Assembly: GCA_026122225.1 (NCBI GenBank)
Contig: JANEZZ010001959.1
Location: 691,501 to 755,500, forward strand
Length of the DNA: 64,000 nt
Reading direction: 5' to 3'
From: Heloderma charlesbogerti
Taxonomy: Eukaryota > Chordata > Lepidosauria > Squamata > Helodermatidae
Position 1 is the first letter of the stretch, and each line of letters begins with the position of its first letter. The translations under genes and the position numbers were made by a program. The notes beneath the pieces were generated by a model that worked only from the letters and a program-made list of their open reading frames with translations, did not search any database and had not been told where the DNA came from. Of the stretch, positions 21,508 to 34,100 are shown piece by piece.

Positions 21508-21548
21508 GCCCATGTAAGTGAAAAAGTGAGCTGTACATTTGGGAAGGG

Positions 21549-21755
21549 GCCATAGCTAAGTAGTAGAGGACCTACCTTGCATGGAGGAGTCCCAGGTTCA
21601 ATCCCTGGTATCTCCAGCTAAAAAGATCAGGTAGAAGGTCATGGGAAAGACCTCTGTCAAAGACCAGGAGAACTGTTGACAGTCAGGAGAGACAAATGCT
21701 ATGCTAGATGGACAAACAATTTGACCTGGTATCAGGCAGCTTCCTATGTTCCTAA
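21549..21755 (+). mobile_element. tRNA-derived SINE (TAGCTCAGTGG type)
   Basis: Diverged A box (CATAGCTAAGTAGTAGAGGAC) and clear B box (CCCAGGTTCAATCCC), followed by the body and the closing CAGGCAGCTTCCTATGTTCC. Confidence 0.8.
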
Positions 21756-24700
21756 GAAATACAAATATATTAGCATTTCTCTTCACATGCCCTGCTTAGC
21801 CCTCCAGTTGTGCAAAAAGATAGCAAATTTGTTAAGTAATGATGAGTAAGAAAGTTAAGGGGAAAAAACCCTTTAGGTGGAAAGGCTGAATATTATTGCT
21901 TAGCTTCCATTCCCACTACAGGAAATGCTTTTGAATTTTGACAGGCTCATATTATGTCAAATGACTGCCAGTATATAACAGTGGGGTGATTTAGAAATGG
22001 CAAAATTTTATTTGCCATCTTCAAATTGCATGCCTTGAATGTGGTACCACACACACACATTCACACACCACCCTTTAATGTTGCAAAAAAAATCATTTCT
22101 CTGCTAGCAAAGGAGCTCATAAAAAGTCTCTGGTGTAGCATCTTGAGGCTGCAAATAGCTGCCTTGATGGCTCTGTTCAGATTTAAAATGAGCTCTTGCC
22201 TCGTGTAGCACTCAAACCATAGGGGCAGTTTCTCCCTTCGACACCACATTTCTATAATACACATGGAAAGCAGCTGGCATGGGTGGGATGCAATGCAATC
22301 ATGGGAAATAAATGCCCAGGTAAGGAGTCGGAACTGACAGTACGAAGGGCTGAGATTGAGATGAGGCTCATTCCATGACTCATGTTCTCTCTCTGGGCAG
22401 CAAAACTGTTGCCTACATATTGCAAATCTCATACCATTATATTCCTGCAAATGGGAAGGATAATGGGACTGTGGCAATTAAGGCGGGGGGGCATAGGGCA
22501 GCACGGGGGGAACTATAAGCCTGAAAATACAGAGATGTATCTTGAAAAGCAGAACAGCATTAAAATCCCATGGTGGGCTTATTATATGAAGACTGTAAAG
22601 TGAATAACTTTTAAGACACTATGATGCCAGAAACTGGCAGGAGTGACCTCTTAAGTTTGACCTCTTCCCTGCTATTCGGAAAACACCATTGTGCTTTCTT
22701 CGTCTAGAATGTTTTAATAGCTGTAAGAGATGGAGCTGTAAAAAACAAACCAAAAACAAGCGTTCTTGGGTCACCAAGTCTGTAAATCTCCATTGACCAA
22801 TATATTGCTTTTGGGGTGTTTGGGATTTTCAAGATATTCTGTGAGGACAGAATGTACCTCAGGTAACTAAAAGGCAGTTTGCACAGAGTCTGCTGATACA
22901 GCTTTTCCTGGACTGTGGGCTCCTTCACACTAAGCTTTTATCCTGCGATTGAGATTGCTCCTTCATGGAAGTTTGCGGGCTCTTTACATGACACCGTGAT
23001 CATTCAAGGCGTCTCCTGCACTAAATGCCCTTTGTTCCATTTTTAAATAGATCGCAGCTAATGAGCTATCAAAGTACCCCATTGTGTTCCGCTTCAGTTT
23101 CCTCCATGAAAAGAGTAAAAGCAGCAAGAAGAGGAGCGAGATCAATGAAAGATAATGGAAGACTCAGATACGGGGAGGGGGAAGGGGGTGGGGGGAAAGG
23201 AAGCATGTGAAAAAGGCAGTCATTGTGATCCTGCATTTAAAAAGGAAGCAGAAAGCCTAGTTTTAAATGTAGGATTTTAGGCCGGTGTAGAGATGCCCTG
23301 TGCCACTTCAGCCTGTGAGAGGGAGAGCAGTGCATGTTCAGATGCTAGTTTAGGAGTAAAGTTCTTGCATGTTGAAGATTCACATGTCAGAGAACAGGCT
23401 TCAGTGTCGACTTTTCCTTGATGTGCTGTTCTTTTGCGTGCAGGGAGATTCTTTTTTAATGGAGTGGGGGATGGGAGAATGTTCAAGCTTGAAGAACAGT
23501 CTAGAAAAGTCTTCACTACTTGATTCTGTTGATTGTGTAAACTGGCTTTCATCTGCACTTGCTAGGAAGCAGGTCTCATGGAAACCTGTAGAATTTACTT
23601 TTGAGTAAGTACATGTAAGACTGGGCTTCAAAAATATTTAGATTAACAGTAGCACAAGTGATAAGCGACAGAACGGTATTTGCTTTCTAATGCGACATGC
23701 CTTGAATTTGGTAAACAGTTTGCAGAAATAGTCATTGATACTCCCATTTCAAGATCTAGAAGTTGAAAGTTTTCCCCCTTCTTTTGGGGAAAAAGTGTAC
23801 TATATGTATCAAGCAGTCTTTGAGGTTCATCACACAGAGCTTTTATCCTGCTATTGAGATGGCTCTGTCACGGAAGTTTGCGGGCTCTTTAGATGACACC
23901 ATTATCCTCCAGGGTGTCTCCTGCCATTTTCCCCAGCCTATCCCATGTTTTCTGCAAATGCAAAAAGTGTAGCATTTCTCCCAGCTCATGGAACAGGAGC
24001 GCCATGGCCTCCATGTGAAATTCTACCATAGCGGAAGAAACCTCTCTGTCTGCCTGCTGTGGGCATTTGTTTTTGGTTGCTGGGGTTGTGGTCAGGAGGA
24101 TGATGAAGGCATTGAGGATGGGAGCGGGGTTGCAGGGAAGGAGACCAGAGCAGATTTGACAGGCACGAGGGCAAGAATTGCCTTCTGATTGCGTCTCCTG
24201 CCTCTGCATTTCTCAATCGGGGGGAGAAGAGGGTAAAATGCCTCCCTGCAATGAAGGGAGACACATCTGACCCCACCAAGCTCAGAAGCAACATCTTTTC
24301 AGAGCACCCTATTAAGTTCAATGTGGCTTACTCCCAAGTTAGTGTGCCCAGGATTGCAGACTTATACTGTGGTGTAATCTCTATTCAGAAGTAAGTCAGA
24401 GGTTTCCTGGGGGCTGTGAGAAAACAGTACAGGAGAAGTTAAGCTACGAAAACAAGACACACAGACCCCCGCACTCCTTTGCACACATGCCAGGGAGGGA
24501 TGAAGGCACTCCCCCAGTTCAAACCACGTGGCTGCCATGCAAAGAAGCCCTTCCTAATCCTAACAAACCGAAAGCAGGAAGCTCCAGAAAGAATGTGGGG
24601 TTTTGTGGGTTTTTTGCTTAATGTGGAAACACTCTTTATTTCTATATGGCTTTGAATATGAGGTGCCAGTCTGCTCTGCATGATGAAGAAATCTATCTCA

Positions 24701-25059
24701 GAAGCCTGAGTAATCTTCAGTATATTTGAAGCAACAGAAATTGGCCTAATAAAGGTTATCACTTTATATCTCTGGTATGCTGATGGCATAAACTAGTTTA
24801 ATTTGGAAAGGAGAAATTGGTTATTTCCAGGGATGCAATTGAAGCACAGTCCCATGTCCTAGTACAGGCTGCCAACCAAGCTCCTTTTTCATATGTTACT
24901 TTTAGTGGTGGCTAACATACCTTTGCACTGTTTCTTCAGCTTCTAAAAATTAAACAAAACAAACCCATAGGATGCTGACATCCTTTCCTGCCCCAGTGCT
25001 ACACAATTATCCTTGCATGTGCAGTAATGATGCACAATGCCAGGGCAGCCAATCCAGAA
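21756..25059. other. Unassigned DNA with small duplicated patches
   Basis: No gene recognised. A ~75-bp patch at 22915-22995 (GCTTTTATCCTGCGATTGAG..., GGAAGTTTGCGGGCTCTTTA) recurs at 23825-23905 with roughly 85% agreement and the same orientation. 24303-24365 contains a squamate-type TTCAATG.GGCTTACTCCCA patch. A G-rich stretch lies at 23170-23200. Confidence 0.45.
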
Positions 25060-25135
25060 AGGATCACTATCTCAGTGGCAGAGCACACACTTTGCACATC
25101 TGGAATCCCAGGTTCACTTCTTGGCATCTCCAATA
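25060..25135 (+). mobile_element. tRNA-derived SINE, head fragment
   Basis: CTCAGTGGCAGAGCACA (A-box region) and CCCAGGTTCACTTC (B-box region). It is cut off just before the hAT element at 25150. Confidence 0.6.
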
Positions 25136-25149
25136 AAGGATCTTCGTAG

Positions 25150-25563
25150 TAGGGATGTACAAAAGTCACTTACCTTTCCGTGGATTATGTTGATGGTGGG
25201 GGGGAGGCGTTCCATCCCTCCCCCTGGAATCCTCGATGGGGGGAGGCGATCCATTCCTCCCCCTCGGAATCCTCCACAGTCAGCTGTGCTCCGCGGTAGC
25301 TCCACGGAGCAGCCGGCCAGGCCCAGGCCAGAGCTGTCCGCAGCCGGATTTCCGGCCGCAGAGGGCTCTGGGTAAAACAAAAACAAAAAAAATCTGTGTA
25401 CGCAAATGGCGGCGGCTACGGCCACCACCATTTGCGTTCCTTATTTTTGGCCATCTTAGTTATTAAATTATTAATAACTTAATTATTAAAATATTTACGT
25501 AGACTATGACGGCGAAAATAAAGGGGAACACAAATAGCTTAGCGGCCGCTATTTGCATCCCTT
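25150..25563. mobile_element. hAT MITE, relative of the 47101 element
   Basis: Left end TAGGGATGTACAAAAG; the reverse complement of the right end is AAGGGATGCAAATAG. It shares with the 47101 element the TCATGGTGGGGGGAGGCG-like left part, an ATTTGCGTTCCTTATTT block and a TTTACGTAGACTATG block. No convincing 8-bp flank match (CTTCGTAG versus TTTGATTC), so the right boundary or the flanks may be altered. Confidence 0.65.
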
Positions 25564-25569
25564 TTTGAT

Positions 25570-26840
25570 TCACCGTTTTAGCCTATGTAAATATTTATGT
25601 TACAGACTTGAACTCTCGTTGCTGTGGATGGTGTGTCTGTTTGTAGTCAATTCAGTGTACGGCAGGTTGAGTTTGATCTACAGCTTCTGGACTTCCCCCT
25701 GCCAGAACTCATGCAGCGTGGAGTTGCCGATGCGAAAGCAGTGGCCTAGAACTCTTTGCATGTGTGAGTATGCCCTTCCCTTGATCTTGATGGGCCCCAA
25801 CCATGCAGCCTGGAGGAGCAGTATGATTGCTGGACCTGCTCCATCATGCCTCACCGTGCAAGAAGTGTTTTCCGCTCATGGTGTTAAATTTCAATGAAAG
25901 TTTGTTGTGCGCATTTTATGATTTCTTAAATACTATGTGATACCTGCAAACATCTTTACTGTCAGTTGCAACTCTAGATGATACTGAGTGTGGATCCCAG
26001 TAGTTTGATGTTAGTGCCACCCAGGACAGAGCCTTCAGAGTAAACACACAGACCACAAACAAATCCATGAGAATCGGAGAAGGATCTGAGCAATTACACG
26101 ATGGGATAGGATGGCTTCCCCCATTAAGAGTGTATGCCCCACCTCAGCCCTTGGTGTGTTGGGAAGATGGGTATGCACAAATTAGAAAGAGCATCCTAGC
26201 ATTAACTGGGCTGCCCCTAATGGTAGTCATTAGATCTGTAGAGAAAAAGCGCAGCCATGGTTGCCCCCAGGGTGGATTGGAAGGTGTTCCCTGGGACTGT
26301 CATGGGGTCCCCACAGGGTTGTGAATACCTTAGAGAGCCCTGCAGTAGGGAATTACAGGGCCTGGAAGGTGAGATGGCAATGAGGCATCTTCACTGCGGC
26401 TGAGTATGCTTGGAGATTGTTCCCTGGGGGTGGGGTGGCTACCATAATGTACAAAGTGAGTATCTTTAGAAGAGCAATGGACATGGCATTGAATGCCACC
26501 ACTGAGGCACTAGAAGCCATTGGAATAGAGTTGACAAGCATGAGAACTGCTGTATTGCAGAACTGCCTGGCTTTGGATAAGATTACACAAATACCCAAGA
26601 CGGTATTTGTGCCATGTCGCAGCAGGAATGCTGCGTATACATTCCTGATCCTGACAAGCAGAGTGTGATAAATCACAGTGTAAGGGCTTTGTATGTGCAA
26701 AGTGAGAAAATACGTTACCTAGAAGAGGACTCCCTCTTCAGACCGATTTCGGACTGGGTTCAAAGAATCGGGGGTGGTGGTGGTGGAAGCAAGTGGTTGC
26801 AGTAACCTTGACTATCATAGGTAGTTTTACAGCCTTGCGT
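25570..26840 (+). pseudogene. Endogenous retrovirus env remnant
   Basis: Broken env-like region directly upstream of a polypurine tract and a 3' LTR. In exogenous relatives env encodes surface and transmembrane glycoproteins. A hydrophobic N-terminal stretch near 25615-25660 could be a signal peptide. The region 26417-26577 has the leucine-rich layout of a TM heptad and its LQN..ALD-type segment. A C-x6-CC motif, the SU-TM disulphide partner of gamma/alpha-type envelopes, is encoded at 26608-26634. These last two parts are in different frames, so there is a frameshift at about 26578-26607. A membrane anchor is not clearly readable. Gag and pol are not seen upstream. It is a fossil, and genus is not assigned. 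Confidence 0.75.
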
Positions 26841-26981
26841 GCTTGTTCATATGGCTGTTGTATTTTAAAGTATACAGTAAAGTAGTTATCAATCCCCTGG
26901 TGATCAAATGACAGGGCAAAGAAGATCCGGCCCTCTGGGTAAGAAGAGATTGTGACGTGCAGACTGGTATCGTCCTTTGAT

Positions 26982-26996
26982 CATCTGGGGGTGGAG
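26982..26996 (+). other. Polypurine tract of the ERV
   Basis: The purine-rich CTGGGGGTGGAG run abuts TGTAATGG, the probable 3' LTR start. Confidence 0.6.
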
Positions 26997-27930
26997 TGTA
27001 ATGGCCCCAAGAGTATAACCAAGTCACCTGTAGTTTTAGAGGGGCCTAGAGATCCATAATGCTTCACTTAGGTTCATTATAAGAGCAATTACCTTGCTAG
27101 TGGGCCTCTGAGCATGTGGGATGAGTCAAAGGTCAATAGTGCGGCCGCCGCACATTCCATGCTAACGAAGCCATATGAAGAGAGACTGAAAGAACTGGGC
27201 ATGTTTAGCCTTGAGAAGAGAAGACTGAGGGGAGATATGATAGTGCTCTTCAGGTACTTGAAAGGTTGTCACAGAGAGGAAGGCCAGGATCTCTTCTCGA
27301 TCATGCCAGAGTGCAGGACACAGAATAATGGGCTCAAGTTACAGGAAGCCAGATTCCGGCTGAACATCAGGAAAAACTTCCTGACTGTGAGAGCAGTACG
27401 ACAATGGAACCAATTACCTGGGGAGGTGGTGGGCTCTCCCAAACTGAAGGCATTCAAGATGAGGCTGGACAGCCATCTGTCAGGGATGCTCTGATTTGGA
27501 TTCCTGCATTGAGCAGGGGGTTGGACTCAATGGCCTTGTAGGCCCCTTCCAACCCTACTATTCTATGATTCTATGAAGGCTAGTATCTTATCAGGGCCTA
27601 GGATGTGCCTGAGAAGTGAGGCTACGTTTATGCCAAGTTACAGGTGGCTGTACTGGGAAAGTTCTGATTGTTTTCCTTCTGAACAAGCTCTGTTAGACTA
27701 TGCTGGGCAAGTTGCAGATGAATGCTAATTAACGCTTGCTTCTGTCATGCTGCCTCACTGCTAACATGTATGGTATAAAACCCATTGTACCCCTTGGCTC
27801 TGGGTTCAGAGAAGCTGTCTGATCCAACCATTGGGTACACCTGTGTGCTTTAAGTACTCAATAAAGGCTCCTTGTAAGCAAACCTGGGTCTGGCTTATCA
27901 TTATCTTGGCACCTCCAAACCTTAGCAGCC
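26997..27930 (+). mobile_element. ERV 3' LTR, interrupted by CR1
   Basis: Starts TGTAATGG after the polypurine tract. A TATAAAA box is at 27774-27780 and an AATAAA signal at 27860-27865, giving a U3-R-U5 order. A CR1 3' fragment (about 27165-27580) lies inside U3. The 3' boundary (candidates at 27927 and 27934, both ending CA) cannot be fixed because no target duplication can be compared. Confidence 0.7.
27165..27580 (+). mobile_element. CR1 LINE 3' fragment inside ERV LTR
   Basis: An open C-terminal ORF2 segment ([18 protein letters not shown], then RQWNQLPGEVV, then RLDSHLSGML and stop at about 27492) is followed by the CR1 3' UTR and ATTCTATGATTCTATGA end. It retains arginine CGA where the copy at 2104 has TGA. 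Confidence 0.92.
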
Positions 27931-28200
27931 CACAGCCAGGGCATACAGTAGGTGCTCACCCTAATTCCATGGGAATAGCCTGTAAATCTAGGACCACCTC
28001 AGCATGCACTCCCATTGTGCTATTCACTGTGGAATCTGACCTGCAGACTGGCAAGATTGCAGCTACGGTTCTGATACTGGCAGTCTACACCAACTCCGGA
28101 ACAGTGCACCATATCACACACCATTTCTGAATTACAGGATAGTACAATGGGTGGTACCATTTACTTCCCCATTTCATGCTGTATTAGATCTGGTAGGCCC
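27931..28200. other. Unassigned DNA
   Basis: No gene recognised. Confidence 0.4.
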
Positions 28201-28310
28201 TAGGGGTGTTGAACCTCTTTCAGCCCGAGGGCTGGATTTGGATCCCAGGAGGGCCAAATTTGGTTCCTAGGCCTGAGTTTCTGCACCTTCATGGTAGGGC
28301 CTGTTAGTAT
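28201..28310 (+). mobile_element. hAT-type MITE, left fragment
   Basis: Begins TAGGGGTGTTGAACCTCTTT with a GGGCTGGATTTGG body, the pattern of CAGGGGTG-type hAT MITEs. No right end found. Confidence 0.45.
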
Positions 28311-30274
28311 AAGCACATTGTATAAGAATACAATGTATAAGTATAATTTGGCATCAACATGGGAGCACATTGATATATGAACCATAAGCAGGACAAGAAA
28401 TAGTGTTGTTAGCAAAGAAAGAATGTGCTAATTCTGATGTAATGAAAATACCGTACCGTAAACAGCCACAGAGATAATTAAGCACCTGATTTTTCTTCCC
28501 GAGAAGGTCATTATTAAAGAACTCCAATGATTAGAGAGTTCCAATTAAAGGCTACTGTCAGTTTTGCTCTTGATTTAGGCTGAGAAAAAAAGCCACATCT
28601 AAAAAAACAGCCACATGGAAATATTTTCATGACTTCTTAAATTCAGTGAACCAATTTAGTTTGGGAAGCTTTCTTGAAGCTAAGCACCTTAAATATTGCA
28701 GCATTCTGCTAATTTATGAAGCACGTAGTGAAAACTAATAGCACAGAGCTATAAACAAAATTGATGCTGGCTGGTTCATTGTCATTCCCCAGGCTTTGGT
28801 GGGTAATGATGAAAGTAAATAATGTAAGTGGTAGAAATTGAATTAAACCTTCATGCTTTCCCCCTGCCCCCCAGTATTCTGTAGCATTAGTAAAAGATGA
28901 AAGAAATCTCCCTCCCCAACAAAAAAAGTCATTTTGATTTGACTGTGTCTCTGCTTTAGTCCCAAAAGCTAAGAAGATAGTACCTATATATATAATGTAG
29001 TAACACATTTAGGCATTACTATTGAATTACAAAGTTAAACACTTCTTAGCCCGTTAATTTCAATGGAAAGCTTGAACATATGTTTCAATCAGTGGGACTT
29101 GGGGCAAGTTTATATATTCAGCAGAATCAAGTGGTAACACTTTTTCCTGGATGGTGTCACTTCATGCCTTCAACAGTTTAGATGAAAACAGAGCCTTGCT
29201 TATAATGTCCCAATTTGAATACTGAGGACACAGGCACTGAGTTGAATGTTACGTGTTTATTCTATTTTACTTTTGAATTTTATTTTGCATATGTTTGTTC
29301 TTGAGCATATATGTAAATAGAAAGAGTTATATTGTTATATACAAAACCCAATTAAAAACACACATCCCTAATATTTATGGGCATATGCACGAGAGATGGG
29401 ATGCTTCTATTCCCTACTCTATGATTTAACTTCTGAAGACCCTGGGAAGTGAGCTAAATCCTGAAGAACAACAGCTCTGGCAACTCACACTAACAAGATT
29501 TTAACAAAGAGTCTCCTAAAGGCAAAAATAAAAATAGGGACAAATAGGGGACAGTGATTTACTAGAGATTAGGAAAGCTTGAGGAATGTGATCTTTGTGA
29601 ATTTCTGAAGCAATCCAACCTGATCTGCACCTCCCGCAGTCATGTGCAAATCAGAATGTAATTATCCTTTGGGTTTCAAAATGATCCTTCAGTTTTGCAC
29701 TTCTGCAATGCTCAGCTCAAGAAAGCAGCACCAAAATGCGCTTTAGAATGCATATTTAAAGATAAAATACATTTAGAAATATGTACATTTAGACAAAATA
29801 CATTCCAAAATCATATCTTAATACATATTTGTATTCAGTTTTAATGCTGATAAAAAATAATTACTCATTAATGAGGAAATGGGACAGAACAGATTTATGA
29901 ACGAGCCCATGATAAATTGACACTGACCAGGAATAGATTGATCTGTCCATCCTACCTGAGAGAGTTACCAGAAAACGATTGCCCCTTGTACATGGGGAGA
30001 GTGGGAGCATATGCCACTGCACAGTGCAGGAGAGAGGGTTGAATCTATTGGTGGCTTTGCTTCAGCACAAAGTGCTTCTGCTTGTGCAAGTCATTTTTCC
30101 CCAATCCCCCCAAAACCATTTAGACCCCCTGTCTGCTCTGAAAAGGCTGCTCCTTTAATGCTCATGTCAATGGATTTAATAGAACATCTTTTGAATCACT
30201 GATTTTTTTACTTCAAAACTATTTACATAAAATATTAAATAAAACAATTAGCTACTGCAATCAGAACTCAGATG

Positions 30275-30277
<3 letters not shown>
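28311..30277. other. Unassigned AT-rich DNA
   Basis: No gene recognised. 28430-28730 is repeat-poor and a candidate conserved noncoding element. A short patch near 29045-29110 resembles the TTCAATG.GACTT squamate repeat. Confidence 0.4.

Positions 30278-30320
<43 letters not shown>
30278..30320. repeat. (TA)n microsatellite
   Basis: About 21 uninterrupted TA units. Confidence 0.98.
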
Positions 30321-30322
<2 letters not shown>

Positions 30323-30764
30323 TTTGTTTTCTACTTTTATTTATCTTGTGTGAACCCACAGCATATCTTATGGCGATTCCAAAATATGCATTTTTGAACC
30401 CTATTTTTATTTTGTGAATGCAGCTAGGTAATTTTAGACCCTGGTCTTACAGGGGTGGGGTGGGGGAACTTTAGACAACCATGTGCATTTTGTCAGGTCT
30501 GAACTACACAACTAACATTTCTCTTCTTTGCCCCCCGCCACCATTCCATGCTTTTTAACTGCTTCCACATTCCAGTTATGTTAGAGAGCAACAAATAACA
30601 ACAAAAACTGCTGCAAACCATAATTAAAAAAGAAATATTCTGAGTATGTGCAGTTTCGCATTATAACCTCAACTTATATCGTAGCACCATTATGACTTCA
30701 GAAGTTTGCGTGTGTTGCCCTGATGCTAAAACATTTACTTGAGAATAATCACAATTTTGTTGTA

Positions 30765-31111
30765 AAAAGGTAAAAGGTAAAGGTGTCCCCAACCAGTCGT
30801 GTCCGACTCTAGGGTGCGGTGCTCATCCCTGTTTCTAAGCCGAAGAGCCGGCGCTGTCCGAAGACGCTTCCGTGGTCATGTGGCCGGCATGACTGAACAC
30901 CGAGCTGCACGGAACGCTGTTACCTTTCCTGCCGAGGTGGTACCTATTTATCTACTTGCAATTTCTTGCTTTCGAACTGCTAGGTTGGCAGAAGCTGGGA
31001 CTGAAGACAGGAGCTCACTCCGTCACGTGGCACTCAGGTCTCGAACTGCTGTCCTGCCGACCTTCCAGTCTGCAGTTCAGCGTCTTAACCACTAAGCCAC
31101 CGCAGCCCCAT
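30765..31111 (-). mobile_element. Sauria-type SINE (tRNA head, BovB tail)
   Basis: Minus-strand SINE flanked by perfect 13-bp duplications, CAATTTTGTTGTA at 30752-30764 and 31112-31124. The head contains an A box (TGGCTTAGTGG) at about 31089-31099 and a B-box-like GTTCGAGACC at about 31037-31046. The tail carries GAGTCGGACACGACTGG, matching the BovB LINE 3' end at 13322-14050, and ends with an ACCTTT-type repeat. Retention of the target duplication and CpG sites suggests a recent insertion. This family is a squamate hallmark. Confidence 0.93.
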
Positions 31112-31124
31112 CAATTTTGTTGTA

Positions 31125-34100
31125 GAAAAGGATAATATATTTTAAACATAATAAAAAGAGCATCTGTAACTACTTACATGCCTATCTGACTGTAAAATTG
31201 TTTAAAAAATAAGAAATGATGCTACACTAAGGAGCATTAGCTCTGGTGCTGTCCCGGGTGCTGATGCTGGCCCTATTTGCCACCTACTCCATCACCTGCT
31301 GCTCTCGGGGGGGGGGTCATTTGGGGGGGCTGGGCTGCAGGACCCTGTACTTTGGGCCCAAAGTCCAGCCCTAGCTGGACCTCTGTGTGAATGTGCACTG
31401 TCTTAAAACAAGAAAACAACAGTGATATAGTTTGTTGATTGTAGAGTAACTGGGTTTATTAGCTTTTCATTTATTTACTTTAATTCATTCTTTCCTTCCT
31501 GATCCAAAGATCCCCTAACATGGCCCATAGCACCATAATGCCAATTTAAAATTATCATTAGCAATAAAAGAAGAACAATTTTAGCTGCTTGGGGTATCGT
31601 TTTCTCTTCCACATTTAGTGGTGGTTTTCTTCACCGTATTTTCTCCCAACCTATTTCTAGTCCCCCTCTTGATAATAGTTGGATTCCTGATGTTCCACTA
31701 AAAGAGGATATTGCTACAAATTTTCTACTCCTACTGCCAGTAGGGTTCCACAAGGATCTATAGAAGGCCCTGTTGTACTTGTTAGCTACATGTTACACTG
31801 GAACAATTTCTCTGAGAATATTGTGGTGACTCCTACTGCTTCGCTGATGACAGGGATTTGTATTACACTGTAAGCTAGCTATTGATTCCTGCAGACCATG
31901 GTAGAGACCTGTTTACCAGCTCTCAGCTCAAGATGTCTTGATGTTTGCTCCAGCTGAATAAAGGAATAATGGAGACTTGCTTTGGGGGCTCCCTGTAGTT
32001 CTTGAAGTGTGTGCCAGCAATCAAGAGGTATTTTGAGAGGCCTTAAAATCAATAATGCATTTGCAGGTAGAATTCTGGGTATCCTCATTTAGTGACCTTC
32101 CCTTAAATACTCCTTCTTTCTCTGTGTGCCTGTGTAGGTCTTTCTGAAAAGGCTTTGCATGTTTGATGTCCATCTTACTAAAATGATGCCCTATTACGGA
32201 ATAAATACAGAATATCCACTTCTTCTCATAAACTGATCTGTTCAGAAGTGTTATGTCAGGATGCTCTGTATGAGTCAGTTTGACCCATTACCCAAGCAAG
32301 GATAGCTGTTACTGCTGCTTTGTTACTACAGGATGAGCACCTCACCTGTGGAGCTTTGGTGCTTCACTAGATTGAATTACCTCAAGAAGATCCAGCAGCA
32401 ATTCTAAGCCCCTCAAGGGAATTGGCTCTAAGAGCATTAAAGAGTTATGGAGCAGATGGTTCCTGAAGTCAGAGTAATCACTTCTAGCTTTCTGGAAAAA
32501 AAGAACAGTTGAATAGACTGGTCTTTTCAAATGAAACATTCCATTTTCCATTATTCACTTATTCATTACAAGAGAATATGTGAGAGTGGTAGCTTAGTGT
32601 GAAATGCACACTCTGGGGAAAAGAAGAATGGCTCAACTCCTGGACGGTCAAATCAGTCTATTTCTGCTCCATGTCACTTTTGTATGTATTCACCCATCAG
32701 TCCATTCTGCAGATTTCTGCATAAATCTATAAATTTTTAAGAATCTGCATGTCATTTTGCACTCAGCTATATCTCTAAATGAATATTTTAAAATGTATTT
32801 TCTCTTAAAATATACATCTCTACATGTATTTTTCTCACAAAATATGACATTTTAAAATGTATCTTGGTCCTTTTTTGGAGCAAAGGACTGTGTCAGCACA
32901 ACAGGGAAATGTGGAAGCTATGTGCAAAAGATAAGTGTGTAAGTCTGAGAGGTGTGGATCAGGTTGGTTCATATCAGAATGAGTAAATATGAGGTTTCTC
33001 ACAAGCATCCCTGGCTTAATTTCAGGTAACATGTATTACCATGGAAGTAGAATTGGGAGCTGAGAAACTACATGTGAATTAAGTCTCAGACCTTAGGACA
33101 GTTGAAGATATAGTTCCCAGTATGGCTTTGGATGCCAATAATTTGCACAGATTATAGGGATGCAAAGAACTGGTCTCTACAATTCCCACACAGAGTTTAA
33201 ACTTCATAGCTCTCCAAATATGGGATATATTAGAGCTGTGCACAAATGGCCTCCCAAAATTCTCCACTGTATTTGGGAGCAGAGAAACTGAAGGTACAGT
33301 TTCAGTCTATTTCTGCTTTCTGGACAAATTTGTCCAGGGAGGGGTTGTAGCATAGCTTCTTTCTTATTTCATAAGGGTTTTTGTGCTGCCACTGCAAGTG
33401 GCAGCAGCCTCAACTTCATTGGCAGGCTGGCCCCCATTCTGCATCCACCACAATGCAGGTCTGTGTGTGTGTGTGTGTGGGGGGGGCAGTGTTGTGTCTA
33501 GCTTCAGGGAAGAGGAGGAGCTAGTGCTGTGCCTAAATCTGTCCTTCAGTTTCCTGAAATTTTTCTTCCCCCATGAAAGAGGCCTCCATTGTTCTTCCTC
33601 ATTCTCAGGGTATTTTATAATTTATTTTTATTATGTTTTTTGAAATTACCTAATTATAGTGAGGTGGCCAAGGGTGGTATGTACGTGTGTTCTTTCTATT
33701 ACACATCTCTCCATTCCTCTGCAGCCCCCCAGGCTGCCTGTGCATCCTGATCTGGAAAAGCCCTAGGGGAGAAATTACCTCATGATGTCTTTCCCTGGGT
33801 TGTTGTTGTTGTTGTTAATAATAATAATAATAATAATATTTTATATCCCACCTTTTCTCCCAATACTGGGACTCAGTAATTGAAGTGTGTGATGCCAGGG
33901 AGGCTCCTGGCTACCAGAGAGATGCCTGTACCATGAAAGACAGGACACACACACACACTCCTCGGCTACCTCATAAGTAAGATAAACACAAGAACCCCAA
34001 ACCAAAGCCATGAGAATTTCTCCAAACTCAACTTCATCATTGAATTTCTGTTAGAAAGCAAGTTATTTTCTATCAAACTGAATGAGAATGGTCAGAAAAA

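Noticed and set aside
24439..24789. 116-residue minus-strand open frame as an exon
   Set aside because: No recognisable domain or clear splice sites. Composition is unremarkable.
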